NCBI RefSeq assembly: GCF_029968095.1
Contig: NZ_JASCIR010000016.1
Span: 62,001-126,000 of the forward strand
From: Streptomyces solicavernae
GTDB lineage: Bacteria > Actinomycetota > Actinomycetes > Streptomycetales > Streptomycetaceae
DNA length: 64,000 nt
Direction: 5' to 3'
The translations under genes were made by a program, and so were the position numbers. This document shows positions 42,303 through 50,559 of this stretch, piece by piece. The notes beneath the pieces are model-generated. The model saw nothing but the letters and a program-made list of their open reading frames with translations, did not search any database and was not told the origin of the DNA. Each line of letters starts with the position of its first letter. The stretch's first letter is position 1.

Positions 42303-42367
42303 GAGGGGGCGAGGAGAGGGAGGGGTGAGGGTGGGGGTGGGGGTGGGGGGAGGGGGAGGGGGGAGGG
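42303..42367 (+). other. G-run tract (possible G-quadruplex) between two convergent genes
   Basis: About ten runs of three to six G separated by one to three A or T bases (GGGTGAGGGTGGGGGTGGGG-like) end nine bases before the TetR stop codon. On the plus strand this could fold as several alternative G-quadruplexes; on the minus strand it is a C-run. It lies in the 181-base gap between the M23 and TetR genes and may block read-through. No gene is seen in the gap. Confidence 0.6.
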
Positions 42368-42375
42368 CCCCCGGG

Positions 42376-42957
42376 TCAGCCGTGGACGCCGCGCAGGGCC
42401 ATCCCGACAGCAGCCTCCGTGATCGCCTCCGGGTCCTCGGCCGCGCCGAGTTCGATGCGGCGGACGGCGGCGTCGACGATGCCTTGGAGGAGCATCGCCG
42501 CCATGCGTGGCTGTTCGTGGCCGAGCGCTTCGAGTGCTTCGCCGATCATGGAGACGAGGCCACCGTGTGCGGCGCGGATCTTCTCGCGGGCGCCCGCGTC
42601 GAGTTCGCTGGAGGAGATGGCGACCACGGCTCGGTGGCGGCGGTCGCCGACGAGGGCGAGCTGGGCCCGTACGTACGCCTCGACCTTGTCCTCGGGGCCT
42701 ACCGCGGCCTGCATCGCGGATTCGACCTCGGCGGCCCAGACGGGGAAGTCGACTTCGCAGAGTTCCTCGACGACGGCTGCGCGGGAGCGGAAGTACTCGT
42801 AGACGGAGGATCTGGCCAGCCCGGTGCGTTCGGCGAGCGCGGGGAAGGTCAGCGCCTCCGTTCCGCCTTCGGACAGCAGGGACCTGGCGGCGTCAAGGAG
42901 GGCGCCGCGCTGCATCGACCGGTGCTCGGCCACTGAGGCCGCTCGAATCCTTGGCAC
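42376..42957 (-). CDS. TetR family transcriptional regulator
   Basis: 193 residues from GTG 42957. A TACAGT six bases before the GTG suggests a leaderless transcript. N-terminal helix-turn-helix: GTEALTFPALAERTGLARSS followed by VYEYFRSRAAVVEEL. The C-terminal helical ligand domain carries no recognisable signature. It lies between the M23 peptidase (convergent) and whiG (same strand, upstream), so its target cannot be guessed from context. Confidence 0.88.
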   Translation of the reverse strand: MPRIRAASVAEHRSMQRGALLDAARSLLSEGGTEALTFPALAERTGLARSSVYEYFRSRAAVVEELCEVDFPVWAAEVESAMQAAVGPEDKVEAYVRAQLALVGDRRHRAVVAISSSELDAGAREKIRAAHGGLVSMIGEALEALGHEQPRMAAMLLQGIVDAAVRRIELGAAEDPEAITEAAVGMALRGVHG

Positions 42958-43167
42958 GTACCCACTGTACGGAGCGGACGCCTGGTGCGGGAGTCGGCTC
43001 GGGCGGGGATCCGCCGTGTTCGGGTCCGTCGGGGTCCGTCGCAGTCCGTCGCAGTCGATCGCGGCCCCGGCGGCCAAGGGCCGAGCGACGGGCGACGGGC
43101 GGCAGGCGGCGCGCGGCGGGCGGTTCCGGTGGCGGGCGTTCGGTGTGGTCGTGGGGGCAGGACCGAT

Positions 43168-44007
43168 TCAGCGTCCGAAGCCGGCGAGCTTGGCGCGGAG
43201 CTGGAGGACGGACTTGGTGTGGATCTGGCTGACGCGGCTCTCGGTGACCCCGAGGACGTTGCCGATCTCGGCGAGGGTGAGGCCCTCGTAGTAGTAGAGG
43301 GTGACTACGGTCTTCTCGCGGTCGGGCAGGGTGTTGATGGCGCGGGCGAGGAGCCGGCGGAGTTCGCGGTCCTCGGCGATCTCCACGGGGTTCTCGGCGG
43401 CGGTGTCCTCAAGGGTGTCCATGAGGCTGAGCCGGTCGCCGCTCTCACCTCCGACGTGCAGGAGTTCTTCGAGGGCTACGACGTTGGCGAGGGACAACTG
43501 GCTGAAGACCGCGTGGAGTTCTTCGAGTGGGATGCCCATCTCCGCGGCGACTTCGCTTTCGGAGGGTGTGCGGCGCAGTTGGGCTTCGAGGGTTGCGTAG
43601 GCGCGTTCGACGTTGCGGGCCTTTTGGCGTACGGAGCGTGGGATCCAGTCGAGGGCGCGGAGTTCGTCGATCATGGCGCCGCGGATACGGGTGATGGCGT
43701 ACGTCTCGAATTTGATTTCGCGGTCGATGTCGAACTTCTCGATGGCGTCGATGAGTCCGAATACGCCGGAGGAGACGAAGTCCGCTTGTTCGACGTTGGG
43801 CGGCAGGCCGACGCTGACGCGGCCGGCGACGTATTTCACCAGGGGCGAGTAGTGGAGGATCAGTTGTTCGCGCAGTCGTCCGTCGCCCGTTGCCTTGTAC
43901 GACCTCCAGAGTTCGTCGAGCGACGAGGGTGCGGGGGGCCGCGCGCCGTCGCGGGCGGCGGGGGTAATGGCCGCCGCCCGGTCGGACCCGGAGGTGTGCT
44001 GGGGCAT
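43168..44007 (-). CDS. whiG: RNA polymerase sigma factor WhiG
   Basis: 279 residues. A FliA/WhiG-class sigma-28-like factor: region 2 (YSPLVKYVAGRVSVGLPPNV, GVFGLIDAIEKFDIDREIKF, ETYAITRIRGAMIDELRALD), region 3, and region 4 (YYYEGLTLAEIGNVLGVTES, RVSQIHTKSVLQLRAKL). WhiG starts sporulation of aerial hyphae in Streptomyces and is held by an anti-sigma partner under c-di-GMP control. Its presence, next to dprA and rpsB, is a strong marker of the genus. It is a single gene 243 bases from dprA. Confidence 0.96.
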   Translation of the reverse strand: MPQHTSGSDRAAAITPAARDGARPPAPSSLDELWRSYKATGDGRLREQLILHYSPLVKYVAGRVSVGLPPNVEQADFVSSGVFGLIDAIEKFDIDREIKFETYAITRIRGAMIDELRALDWIPRSVRQKARNVERAYATLEAQLRRTPSESEVAAEMGIPLEELHAVFSQLSLANVVALEELLHVGGESGDRLSLMDTLEDTAAENPVEIAEDRELRRLLARAINTLPDREKTVVTLYYYEGLTLAEIGNVLGVTESRVSQIHTKSVLQLRAKLAGFGR

Positions 44008-44250
44008 TCGTTGCCTTGAGCCGTTCTGCTGTGGATCGAGTACGTGCGCATCGGAGTCGGAAGCTTTGTGAGCGTAGCGTGACTGGAGCGTCGCAGTGTG
44101 CGAAGAGTAGGGGATCTGTTGGCCGCGGGATGTGCGGTCGGGGTTGCCGGAGGTTGTTCCCGTCGGGTGTGCGGATGACGTCTGCGGGGGCCGAAATCAC
44201 AGAATCTGCCAAGGTCACCGGGGATCGTCCGGACGGCGCAACGTGACGTT

Positions 44251-45420
44251 TCAGGTGTCTTCACGTTTGTCTTCGCGTCGCGGAAAGTCGTTTCGGGCGC
44301 TCTGGCGTGTCAACTTCCAGTTGTCGCCGTGTCGTTCGACGAATCCGAGGGATTGGAGTTCGTACAGGCTGGCGATGGTGTCGTCGGTGGTGGTGGCCGC
44401 GTCGGTGGCGATGGCCGCGACGGGGGCGGGCCGGGCGGCAGGGAGGGCGGCGAGTACGCGTGCGGGGAGGGGTTTGAGGAGGTCTCTGGGGACGACGGGG
44501 CCGCGGCGTTCGGGGGCGAGCTGGCCCATCTCGCCGATGAGTTCGATGACTTCGGCCGCGTCGGTGACGAGGGTGGCCTCGCCACGCAGGAGTTGGTGGA
44601 CGCCTGCCGACTGGCTGCTGGTGGCAGGACCGGGGACGCCGAGGGTGTGGCGGCCGAGGCGGGCGGCGTTGCGGGCGGTGACGAGGGCGCCGCTGCGGTG
44701 GGCGGCTTCGATGACGAGGGTGCCGCGGGTGAGGGCGGCGATGATGCGGTTGCGTTGGATGAAACGGTAGGCGGTGGGGTGCGCACCGGGGGGTAACTCG
44801 GCGACCAGGAGGCCTTGTTGGGCGATGCGCTGGAGGAGCCCGGTGTGGCCGCGGGGGTAGGCGGTGTCGACGCCGTTGGCGAGGACGGCGGCGGTGGCGC
44901 CGCCTGCGGCGAGGGTGGCGCGGTGTGCTGCGCCGTCGATGCCGTAGGCGCCGCCGGAGACGACGACCCAGCCGTGTTCGGCGAGGCCGGCGGCGATCCT
45001 GGCGGCCATGTGTGCGCCGTATTCGGTGCAGGCGCGTGCGCCTACGACGGCGACGGAGCGCAGGGCCCATATGCGGAGGTCGGCGTTGCCGCGCACCCAG
45101 AGGCCGATGGGCCGGGTGTCGCCGAGATCGTGGAGTTGGCCGGGCCATTCGGGGTCGGTGGGGATGAGGAAGCGGGCTCCGGTGGCGTGCAGGGTGTGGA
45201 GGTCGGTTTCGGGGTGGGTGGTGATGGCGCGGTGGCGTAGTCCTGCGAGGCGTTTGGGGGTGACGCCCGGGAGGGCGGTGTCTTCGTGGGTGAGGTGGTG
45301 GAGGAGGCCGGTGGCGCCGTAGGTGCGGAGCCACCGGCCGGTGGTTTCGTCGCCCGGTTCGAGGATGCGGCTGAGGGCGATGCGGGCGTGGCGTTCGTCC
45401 GCTGCGGTGTCGGCGGGCAT
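44251..45420 (-). CDS. dprA: DNA processing protein DprA
   Basis: 389 residues. The Rossmann-like DprA core is clear: VAVVGARACTEYGAHMAARI, VVSGGAYGIDGAAHRATLAA, GVDTAYPRGHTGLLQRIAQQ and the later FIQRNRIIAALTRGTLVIEA. A C-terminal winged helix follows (about residues 300-385). In transformable bacteria it loads RecA on incoming single-stranded DNA; its role in Streptomyces is unclear. It follows the yifB-type gene after a 173-base gap filled by a 40-bp tandem repeat. Confidence 0.93.
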   Translation of the reverse strand: MPADTAADERHARIALSRILEPGDETTGRWLRTYGATGLLHHLTHEDTALPGVTPKRLAGLRHRAITTHPETDLHTLHATGARFLIPTDPEWPGQLHDLGDTRPIGLWVRGNADLRIWALRSVAVVGARACTEYGAHMAARIAAGLAEHGWVVVSGGAYGIDGAAHRATLAAGGATAAVLANGVDTAYPRGHTGLLQRIAQQGLLVAELPPGAHPTAYRFIQRNRIIAALTRGTLVIEAAHRSGALVTARNAARLGRHTLGVPGPATSSQSAGVHQLLRGEATLVTDAAEVIELIGEMGQLAPERRGPVVPRDLLKPLPARVLAALPAARPAPVAAIATDAATTTDDTIASLYELQSLGFVERHGDNWKLTRQSARNDFPRREDKREDT

Positions 45421-45430
45421 GGCTGCTTCC

Positions 45431-45590
45431 TGTCCGGAGGGTTGTGGTGGCGGTGAGTTGTGGAACGGGTGGTCCGGAGGGTTGTGGTGGCGGTGAGTTG
45501 TGGAAGGGGTGGTCAGGAGGGTTGCGGTGGCGGTGAGTTGCGAAAGGGGTGGTCAGGAAGGTTGCGGTGGCGGTGAGTTGCGCGCTGCGG
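45431..45590. repeat. 40-bp tandem repeat x4 between the yifB-type gene and dprA
   Basis: Units begin at 45431, 45471, 45511 and 45551; each contains GTTGTGGTGGCGGTGAGTTG or a close variant. The last copy merges into the 3' end of the ATPase gene. Units differ by several point changes, so the array is older than the perfect repeats elsewhere in the window. It lies in the leader region of dprA on the minus strand. Confidence 0.95.
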
Positions 45591-45593
45591 CGG

Positions 45594-47192
45594 TCAGGGT
45601 GCGATGGCCATGGGCGTGCCGCGGGGGATGCCGGTGCGGAGGTGGAGGGCGAGGTTGACGTCGTTGACGTCGGGGCGGTCGCGGCCGCTGAGGTCGGCGA
45701 TGGTCCAGGCGATGCGGAGGACGCGGTCGAGGCCGCGGGCGGTGAGGAGTCCGCGCTCCAGGTCGCGTTCGGCTTCGTGGAGGGCGCCGGGGGCGGGGTG
45801 CCAGCGGGTGCGGAGTTCGTGTCCGGGGATGTGGCTGTTGGTGGTCCAGGGTGTGCCGGTGAGGCGTGCGGCCGCGCGCTCGCGGGCCTGGCGTACCCGG
45901 TCGGCGACCTGGCGGGTGGAATCGCCGCGGCGGACAGTGGCGGTGAGGTCGGCGCGGGTGACGGGTTCGACTTCGACTTTGAGGTCGACGCGGTCGAGGA
46001 GAGGGCCGGAGAGGCGTCCTTGGTAGCGGCGGATGGCGCCGGGGGTGCAGCTGCTGGTCTCGCTGAGGAGGGTGCAGCGGCCGCAGGGGCAGGGGTTGGC
46101 GGCGAGGATCATCTGGAAGCGGGCGGGGAGTTGGACGACTCCGGCTGCGCGGGCGACGACGATGTGCCCGGATTCGAGGGGTTGGCGCAGGGCGTCGAGG
46201 GCTTTGGCGCTGAACTCGGGCGCCTCGTCGAGGAAGAGCACGCCGCGGTGTGCGAGGGAGACGGCGCCGGGTCGTGGGAGGCCTGGGCCGCCGCCGACGA
46301 GGGACTGCATGGTGGCGGAGTGGTGGGGCGCGCAGTAGGGCGGGGTTTCGACGAGGGGGCGGCCTGGCGGGAGGGTGCCGGCGACGGAGTGGACGGCGGT
46401 GACTTCGAGGGATTCCTTCTGGGTGAGGGGCGGCATGATCGAGGGCAGGCGTTCGGCGAGCATGGTTTTGCCCGCGCCTGGGGGGCCTTGGAGGAAGAGG
46501 TGGTGGCCGCCGGCCGCGGCGACTTCGAGGGCGGTGCGGGCGGCGGTCTGGCCGACGACTTCGGAGAGGTCGTGGTGGGCGGCTGTGGTGTCGGGGGTGC
46601 TGATGGTGGCGAGTGTTCCGGCGAAGCCTGCGGGGGTGGTGCGGGTGGTGTCGGTGGCGGGTTCTTCCTCGGGTACGGGTTCGTCGGTGAGTACGGCGAT
46701 GAGTTGGCGCAGGCTGCGGATGCCGAGGACGGAGATGCCGGGGACGAGGGCGGCTTCGGCTGCGGCGTGTTCGGGGACGACGACCTGGTCGTAGCCTGCG
46801 TCGGCTGCGGCGAGGACGGCGGGCAGGATGCCGCGTACGGGCAGGACGCGTCCGTCGAGGCCGAGTTCGCCGATCATGACGACGTCGGCGAGGGTGCGGG
46901 GGTCGAGGCGTTCGGCCGCGCCGAGTACGGCGCAGGCGACGGCGAGGTCGAAGCCGCTGCCGCCCTTGGGTACGGAGGCGGGGCTGAGGCCGACGGTGAG
47001 TTTCTTCTGCGGCCAGGAGTTGCCGGAGTTGACGACGGCGGCGCGGACCCGGTCGCGGCTTTCGGTGAGGCTCTTGTCGGGGAGGCCGACGAGGCTGAAC
47101 GCGGCGACGCCGGGTTCGAGGTCGGCCTGGACTTCGACGACGACGCCTTCGACGCCGACGAGCGCGACGGAGCAGGTGCGGGCGAAGGCCAT
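45594..47192 (-). CDS. YifB family Mg chelatase-like AAA+ ATPase
   Basis: 532 residues from ATG 47192. An N-terminal Lon-like/ChlI domain (SFDLAVACAVLG-type stretch, with SLVGLPDKSLTESRDRVRAA), then the AAA+ domain with Walker A LFLQGPPGAGKTMLAERLPS, Walker B GVLFLDEAPEFSAKALDALR and a Cys cluster NPCPCGRC. A C-terminal Mg_chelatase_C region follows (HIPGHELRTRW, VLRIAWTIADLSGRD). Often called ComM; it aids branch migration during transformation in Gram-negative bacteria. Its ATG overlaps the yraN stop, and dprA follows. Confidence 0.93.
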   Translation of the reverse strand: MAFARTCSVALVGVEGVVVEVQADLEPGVAAFSLVGLPDKSLTESRDRVRAAVVNSGNSWPQKKLTVGLSPASVPKGGSGFDLAVACAVLGAAERLDPRTLADVVMIGELGLDGRVLPVRGILPAVLAAADAGYDQVVVPEHAAAEAALVPGISVLGIRSLRQLIAVLTDEPVPEEEPATDTTRTTPAGFAGTLATISTPDTTAAHHDLSEVVGQTAARTALEVAAAGGHHLFLQGPPGAGKTMLAERLPSIMPPLTQKESLEVTAVHSVAGTLPPGRPLVETPPYCAPHHSATMQSLVGGGPGLPRPGAVSLAHRGVLFLDEAPEFSAKALDALRQPLESGHIVVARAAGVVQLPARFQMILAANPCPCGRCTLLSETSSCTPGAIRRYQGRLSGPLLDRVDLKVEVEPVTRADLTATVRRGDSTRQVADRVRQARERAAARLTGTPWTTNSHIPGHELRTRWHPAPGALHEAERDLERGLLTARGLDRVLRIAWTIADLSGRDRPDVNDVNLALHLRTGIPRGTPMAIAP

Positions 47193-47578
47193 CACGCCAC
47201 CCCCTGTGCGTGTTCGACGACGGGGGCGCCGCGGGTGGGCAGGAGGACGCCGATGAGGTCGATGCGGACGCCGCCGGGTGGTGGTCCTCCGTGGTGGTGG
47301 AGCCAGCGTGCGGCGAGGGTGCGCAGACGGTCGGCCTTGGCGGGGGTGATGGCCGCCATGGGGTGCTGGAAGGGCCGGTCGGTGTGGTGGGGGTCGGGGT
47401 GTCCTCGGCGCGTTTTGACTTCGCAGAGGACGAGGGTGTCGTGGTCGAGGGCGACGATGTCGATCTCGCCGCCGGGTCCGGACCGCCAGTTGCGGTCGAG
47501 GATCTTCATTCCTGCGGCGACGAGTTGCCGCGCGGCGAGGTTTTCGCCGTACTTGCCGAGTGCTCCGCGTGCGTTCAT
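47192..47578 (-). CDS. yraN: UPF0102 endonuclease-like protein YraN
   Basis: 128 residues. Family pattern: ALGKYGENLAARQLVAAGMK, ILDRNWRSGPGGEIDIVALD and TLVLCEVKTRRG, with the D-ExK nuclease-fold residues. Restriction-endonuclease-like fold; function not settled. Its TGA overlaps the ATG of the ATPase gene, the usual yraN-yifB-dprA arrangement. The 128 bases upstream to the DUF2469 stop show no gene. Confidence 0.9.
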   Translation of the reverse strand: MNARGALGKYGENLAARQLVAAGMKILDRNWRSGPGGEIDIVALDHDTLVLCEVKTRRGHPDPHHTDRPFQHPMAAITPAKADRLRTLAARWLHHHGGPPPGGVRIDLIGVLLPTRGAPVVEHAQGVA

Positions 47579-47706
47579 GGGGCACCACCTCCGGGTTCGA
47601 AGGTGGCGTATCAGCGCCGCGCTTGTGGATCTTGGTGGATAACCGGCTGGTTGTGGATAACTCCGTCACCCACAGGGGTTACGCCCGCCCCAGGGCGCCA
47701 CAGAAC

Positions 47707-48015
47707 TCAGCTGCCCGGCAGTTCGAGGTCGCTCTTGTTGAGCTCCTCGATGTTCACGTCCTTGAACGTGAGGACCCGCACCTGCTTCACGAACCTGGCC
47801 GGCCGGTACATGTCCCACACCCAGGCGTCGGCCATGGACACCTCGAAGAAGACCTCGCCCTGGACGGAGTGCACCTGCATCTCGTAGTCGTTGGTGAGGT
47901 AGAAGCGCCGCTCCGTCTCGATCACGTATTTGAACAGACCGACGACGTCGCGGTACTCCCGGTAGAGCTTCAGCTCCATCTCGGTCTCGTACTTTTCGAG
48001 GTCCTCGGCGCTCAT
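47707..48015 (-). CDS. DUF2469 family protein
   Basis: 102 residues, highly conserved in actinobacteria: MSAEDLEKYETEMELKLYRE, YRDVVGLFKYVIETERRFYL and MADAWVWDMYRPARFVKQVR. Small acidic soluble protein with no known activity. It sits between yraN and the NUDIX gene. Recognised from family memory; function unknown. Confidence 0.93.
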   Translation of the reverse strand: MSAEDLEKYETEMELKLYREYRDVVGLFKYVIETERRFYLTNDYEMQVHSVQGEVFFEVSMADAWVWDMYRPARFVKQVRVLTFKDVNIEELNKSDLELPGS

Positions 48016-48070
48016 GGCATGTTCCCCTTCAGCCGTGCGTGCCCCTATTGTGCGCCAGTCCGGTCCGTCG

Positions 48071-48655
48071 CTAGACGATTTCTGTGTCGAGGACGGTGGG
48101 ACTGGCCGGGGGTCCTTCGTCGAGCAGCGCCTTCAGCAGCCCGGCGAGCTTGGTCGGATACACCGTCTCATGGGTGGCGGAGAGTTCTTCCCAGGTCCAC
48201 CACCGCATTCCGGACACACTGCGCTGTTCAAGATCGGTGAGCCCCGGCATGTGCGCCGCGGTCCGTGCGGTGGGGGCGAGTTGTCTCGTACGGGCGAGGA
48301 AGTACCACTCGTCCTGGTTCCAGCGGCGGCCGGCGAACGGGAAGGAGCAGGTGCGCCGCCACAGCACCGGGCCGAGCTCGGCGTCGGTGATGCCGGTCTC
48401 CTCGGCGAGTTCGCGCCGGGCCGCCTGCTCGCGGGTCTCGTCGCCCTCCAGGCCGCCGCCGGGCGTGAACCACCAGGTGTCGTCCGGGTCCTCCGGCTCG
48501 TGCCCGTACAGCAGCAGCATGCGGTCGTCGGGGTCGAGGAGCACGACGCGGGCGACCCTCCGCACCTCGTCCTCGGCAAGCGGGGCGGGCCCGGCAGGAC
48601 CGGCAGGACCGGCAGGACCGGCAGGCCCGGCAGGCCCGGCGGGCTCAGCGGACAC
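48071..48655 (-). CDS. NUDIX hydrolase with a collagen-like N-terminal repeat
   Basis: 194 residues from GTG 48655, which overlaps the end of sipZ by 11 bases. A short (Ala-Gly-Pro)n tail comes first, encoded by 9-bp GGCAGGACC-type repeats near 48590-48645. The NUDIX box GGLEGDETREQAARRELAEE followed by TGI matches the consensus. It hydrolyses a nucleoside diphosphate linked to another group; the substrate is unknown. It is translationally coupled to the signal peptidase operon. Confidence 0.9.
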   Translation of the reverse strand: MSAEPAGPAGPAGPAGPAGPAGPAPLAEDEVRRVARVVLLDPDDRMLLLYGHEPEDPDDTWWFTPGGGLEGDETREQAARRELAEETGITDAELGPVLWRRTCSFPFAGRRWNQDEWYFLARTRQLAPTARTAAHMPGLTDLEQRSVSGMRWWTWEELSATHETVYPTKLAGLLKALLDEGPPASPTVLDTEIV

Positions 48656-49394
48656 CGGCCGGCTCCCTGCGTCGCCCCTGGGGTCGGCGCCTGCCGCGCT
48701 TGGCGAACGAGCCGCCCGCGGCGCCGCCGAGGATGAGGACCGCACCCGTGCCGATCGCGCCGACGACGAGGCGCAGCGGTCCGGGTTCGGAGAGGCCGCC
48801 GGGCAGGTCGGCGAAGCCGGTGGGACGTGGCAGCATGCCGTTCAGGGGCCAGGCGACGGCGTCGACGCGGGCGGCCACGGCGTCGCGCGGTACGGAGCCC
48901 TTGCCCGCGTCGTCGAGATGGACGCTGGAGTCGAGGGAGGTGCTGCGTTCGTCGCCGAGGAGGAAGAGGCGGCCCTTGGGCACGGTGGTCGGGGGGATGC
49001 CGGTGTCGGAGGCCTTGACGCCGTCGGGGAGGTACGGCTCGTCGATGGCCTCGCCGTTGACGGTGAGGCGGCCCTGGTCGTCGCAGCAGGCGATCCTGTC
49101 GCCGCCGACGGCCACCACGCGCTTGACCATGGGCAGGTCACCCCAGGACTCCTCGTTGAACACGACGACGTCGCCGCGGCGCACCTCGCTGCCGTCGATG
49201 CGTTCGGCGAGGACCCGGTCGCCGGCGCCGATGGTCGGGGTCATCGACTGGGTCGGCACGGTGTAGGGCTGGTAGAGCAGCGCGCCCCAGGCGAAGCCGC
49301 CGAGGAAGAGCACACAGCCGAGGGCCACGGCCAGGTTCGACAGCCTGCTGCCGAGCCCGCCGCGGCCCTCGTCCGTACGTCGCGTTCTGGTCAT
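48645..49394 (-). CDS. sipZ: type I signal peptidase (SipZ position)
   Basis: 249 residues. Membrane anchor LAVALGCVLFLGGFAWGALL, catalytic Ser in VPTQSMTPTIGAGDRVLAER, catalytic Lys in PMVKRVVAVGGDRIACCDDQ, and box E FLLGDERSTSLDSSVHLDDA. A second hydrophobic stretch lies near the C-terminus. It cleaves signal peptides of secreted proteins outside the membrane. Fourth of four tandem sip genes; box E has GDERS..S instead of GDNR..S, as in some Gram-positive members. Confidence 0.92.
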   Translation of the reverse strand: MTRTRRTDEGRGGLGSRLSNLAVALGCVLFLGGFAWGALLYQPYTVPTQSMTPTIGAGDRVLAERIDGSEVRRGDVVVFNEESWGDLPMVKRVVAVGGDRIACCDDQGRLTVNGEAIDEPYLPDGVKASDTGIPPTTVPKGRLFLLGDERSTSLDSSVHLDDAGKGSVPRDAVAARVDAVAWPLNGMLPRPTGFADLPGGLSEPGPLRLVVGAIGTGAVLILGGAAGGSFAKRGRRRPQGRRREPAGVR

Positions 49395-49488
49395 CCCAGC
49401 CCCACCTCGGTGAATCGACCCGGTGACATTCGGTCACGCTCGGGCATGACCGGTCGCACTCGGAAGATCGGTGATCTGGGACGGCACC

Positions 49489-50559
49489 CTACCGGGCGGT
49501 ACTGCCGCCAGAAACCCTGGAGTTGCCGCCGCCGGAAAGCCTGGAGTCGTCGCCGTCGGAAAGCCTGGAGCTGTCGGAGCCGGAAACCCCGAGGTTGCCG
49601 CCGCCGGAAACCCTGCGCCTGCGCCACAGCACCAGCGGCAGCGCCCCGGCCACACCCAGCGCCCCCGGAACGGCCGCTGCCGCCGTGTTGATGCCCGGCT
49701 GGTCGAAGGTGTCCGGGACGGGCAGCGTGCCCCAGCGGTCGATGGGCCAGGCCTTGACAATGGCGCGCCCCACGACGTTGTCGACGGGCACGAAGCCGCC
49801 GCCGGGGTCCCGCTGGTGGTAGCGGGAGTCCAGGGAGTTCTGGCGGTTGTCGCCCATGACCCAGATCTTGCCGGCGGGCACGGTGACCTTGAACTGGCCG
49901 CCCAGGTCGTCGTCGCTGCAGGGCGTCGCCTTGAAGTCGCCGAAGCTGTGGCTGACGTAGCTGCTCTCGTCGAGGGCCTTGCCGTTGACCTTCAGCGGGC
50001 CGGTGCCGTTGCACTCGACCGTGTCACCGGCGACGCCGACGACGCGCTTGATCAGGTCCTTCTCCTCGGCGGACGGCATGAGGCCGATGAAGCTGAGGGC
50101 CTGCTGCACGAAGTTCGGCTCGGGGGTGGGCTCGCCCTTGAGCCAGTTGCCCGGGTCGTGGAAGACGACGACCTCGCCGCGCTCGGGCTCGGAGCCGAAC
50201 CAGGGGGTCAGCTTGTCCACGAGGACCCGGTCGCCCGTCTGCAGGGTGTCCTGCATGGAGTTCGAGGGGATGGAGAACGCCTGCACCAGGAACGTCTTGA
50301 TCAGCAGGGCGAGGAGCAGGGCGATACCGATGAGGAGCGGCAGCTCCTTCCAGAAGGAGCGGTGCCCGCCCCGGCCCCGCCCGGAGCTGCCCTCGGAGCG
50401 GTCGTCGGACCTGCCCTCGGAGCTGTCCTCGGAGCTGCCCTCGGGGTCCGTCGCGCCTGGGTCGGAGCCGCCGGAGCCGCCGGAGCCGCCGTTGATCACG
50501 TCGCGTTCATCCTCGGGTTCGTCGTGTCCGGATCGTGCGCCGACGGCCAAATCCCCCAC
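49489..50559 (-). CDS. sipY: type I signal peptidase (SipY position)
   Basis: 356 residues from GTG 50559, chosen because GAGGAG lies five bases upstream; a longer frame opens at 50601. An acidic Ser/Gly-rich N-terminus, membrane anchor LPLLIGIALLLALLIKTFLV, catalytic Ser in IPSNSMQDTLQTGDRVLVDK, Lys in DLIKRVVGVAGD and box E WVMGDNRQNSLDSRYHQRDP. A second membrane segment and a Ser/Gly-rich cytosolic tail (RVSGGGNSRVSGGS) follow, the latter from an 18-bp-type DNA repeat near 49500-49610. In Streptomyces lividans SipY is, from memory, the main signal peptidase. Confidence 0.92.
   Translation of the reverse strand: MGDLAVGARSGHDEPEDERDVINGGSGGSGGSDPGATDPEGSSEDSSEGRSDDRSEGSSGRGRGGHRSFWKELPLLIGIALLLALLIKTFLVQAFSIPSNSMQDTLQTGDRVLVDKLTPWFGSEPERGEVVVFHDPGNWLKGEPTPEPNFVQQALSFIGLMPSAEEKDLIKRVVGVAGDTVECNGTGPLKVNGKALDESSYVSHSFGDFKATPCSDDDLGGQFKVTVPAGKIWVMGDNRQNSLDSRYHQRDPGGGFVPVDNVVGRAIVKAWPIDRWGTLPVPDTFDQPGINTAAAAVPGALGVAGALPLVLWRRRRVSGGGNLGVSGSDSSRLSDGDDSRLSGGGNSRVSGGSTAR

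Noticed and set aside
45431..45590. Possible CRISPR array (regular 40-bp period)
   Set aside because: The period consists of one nearly constant unit without unique spacers and there are no cas genes.
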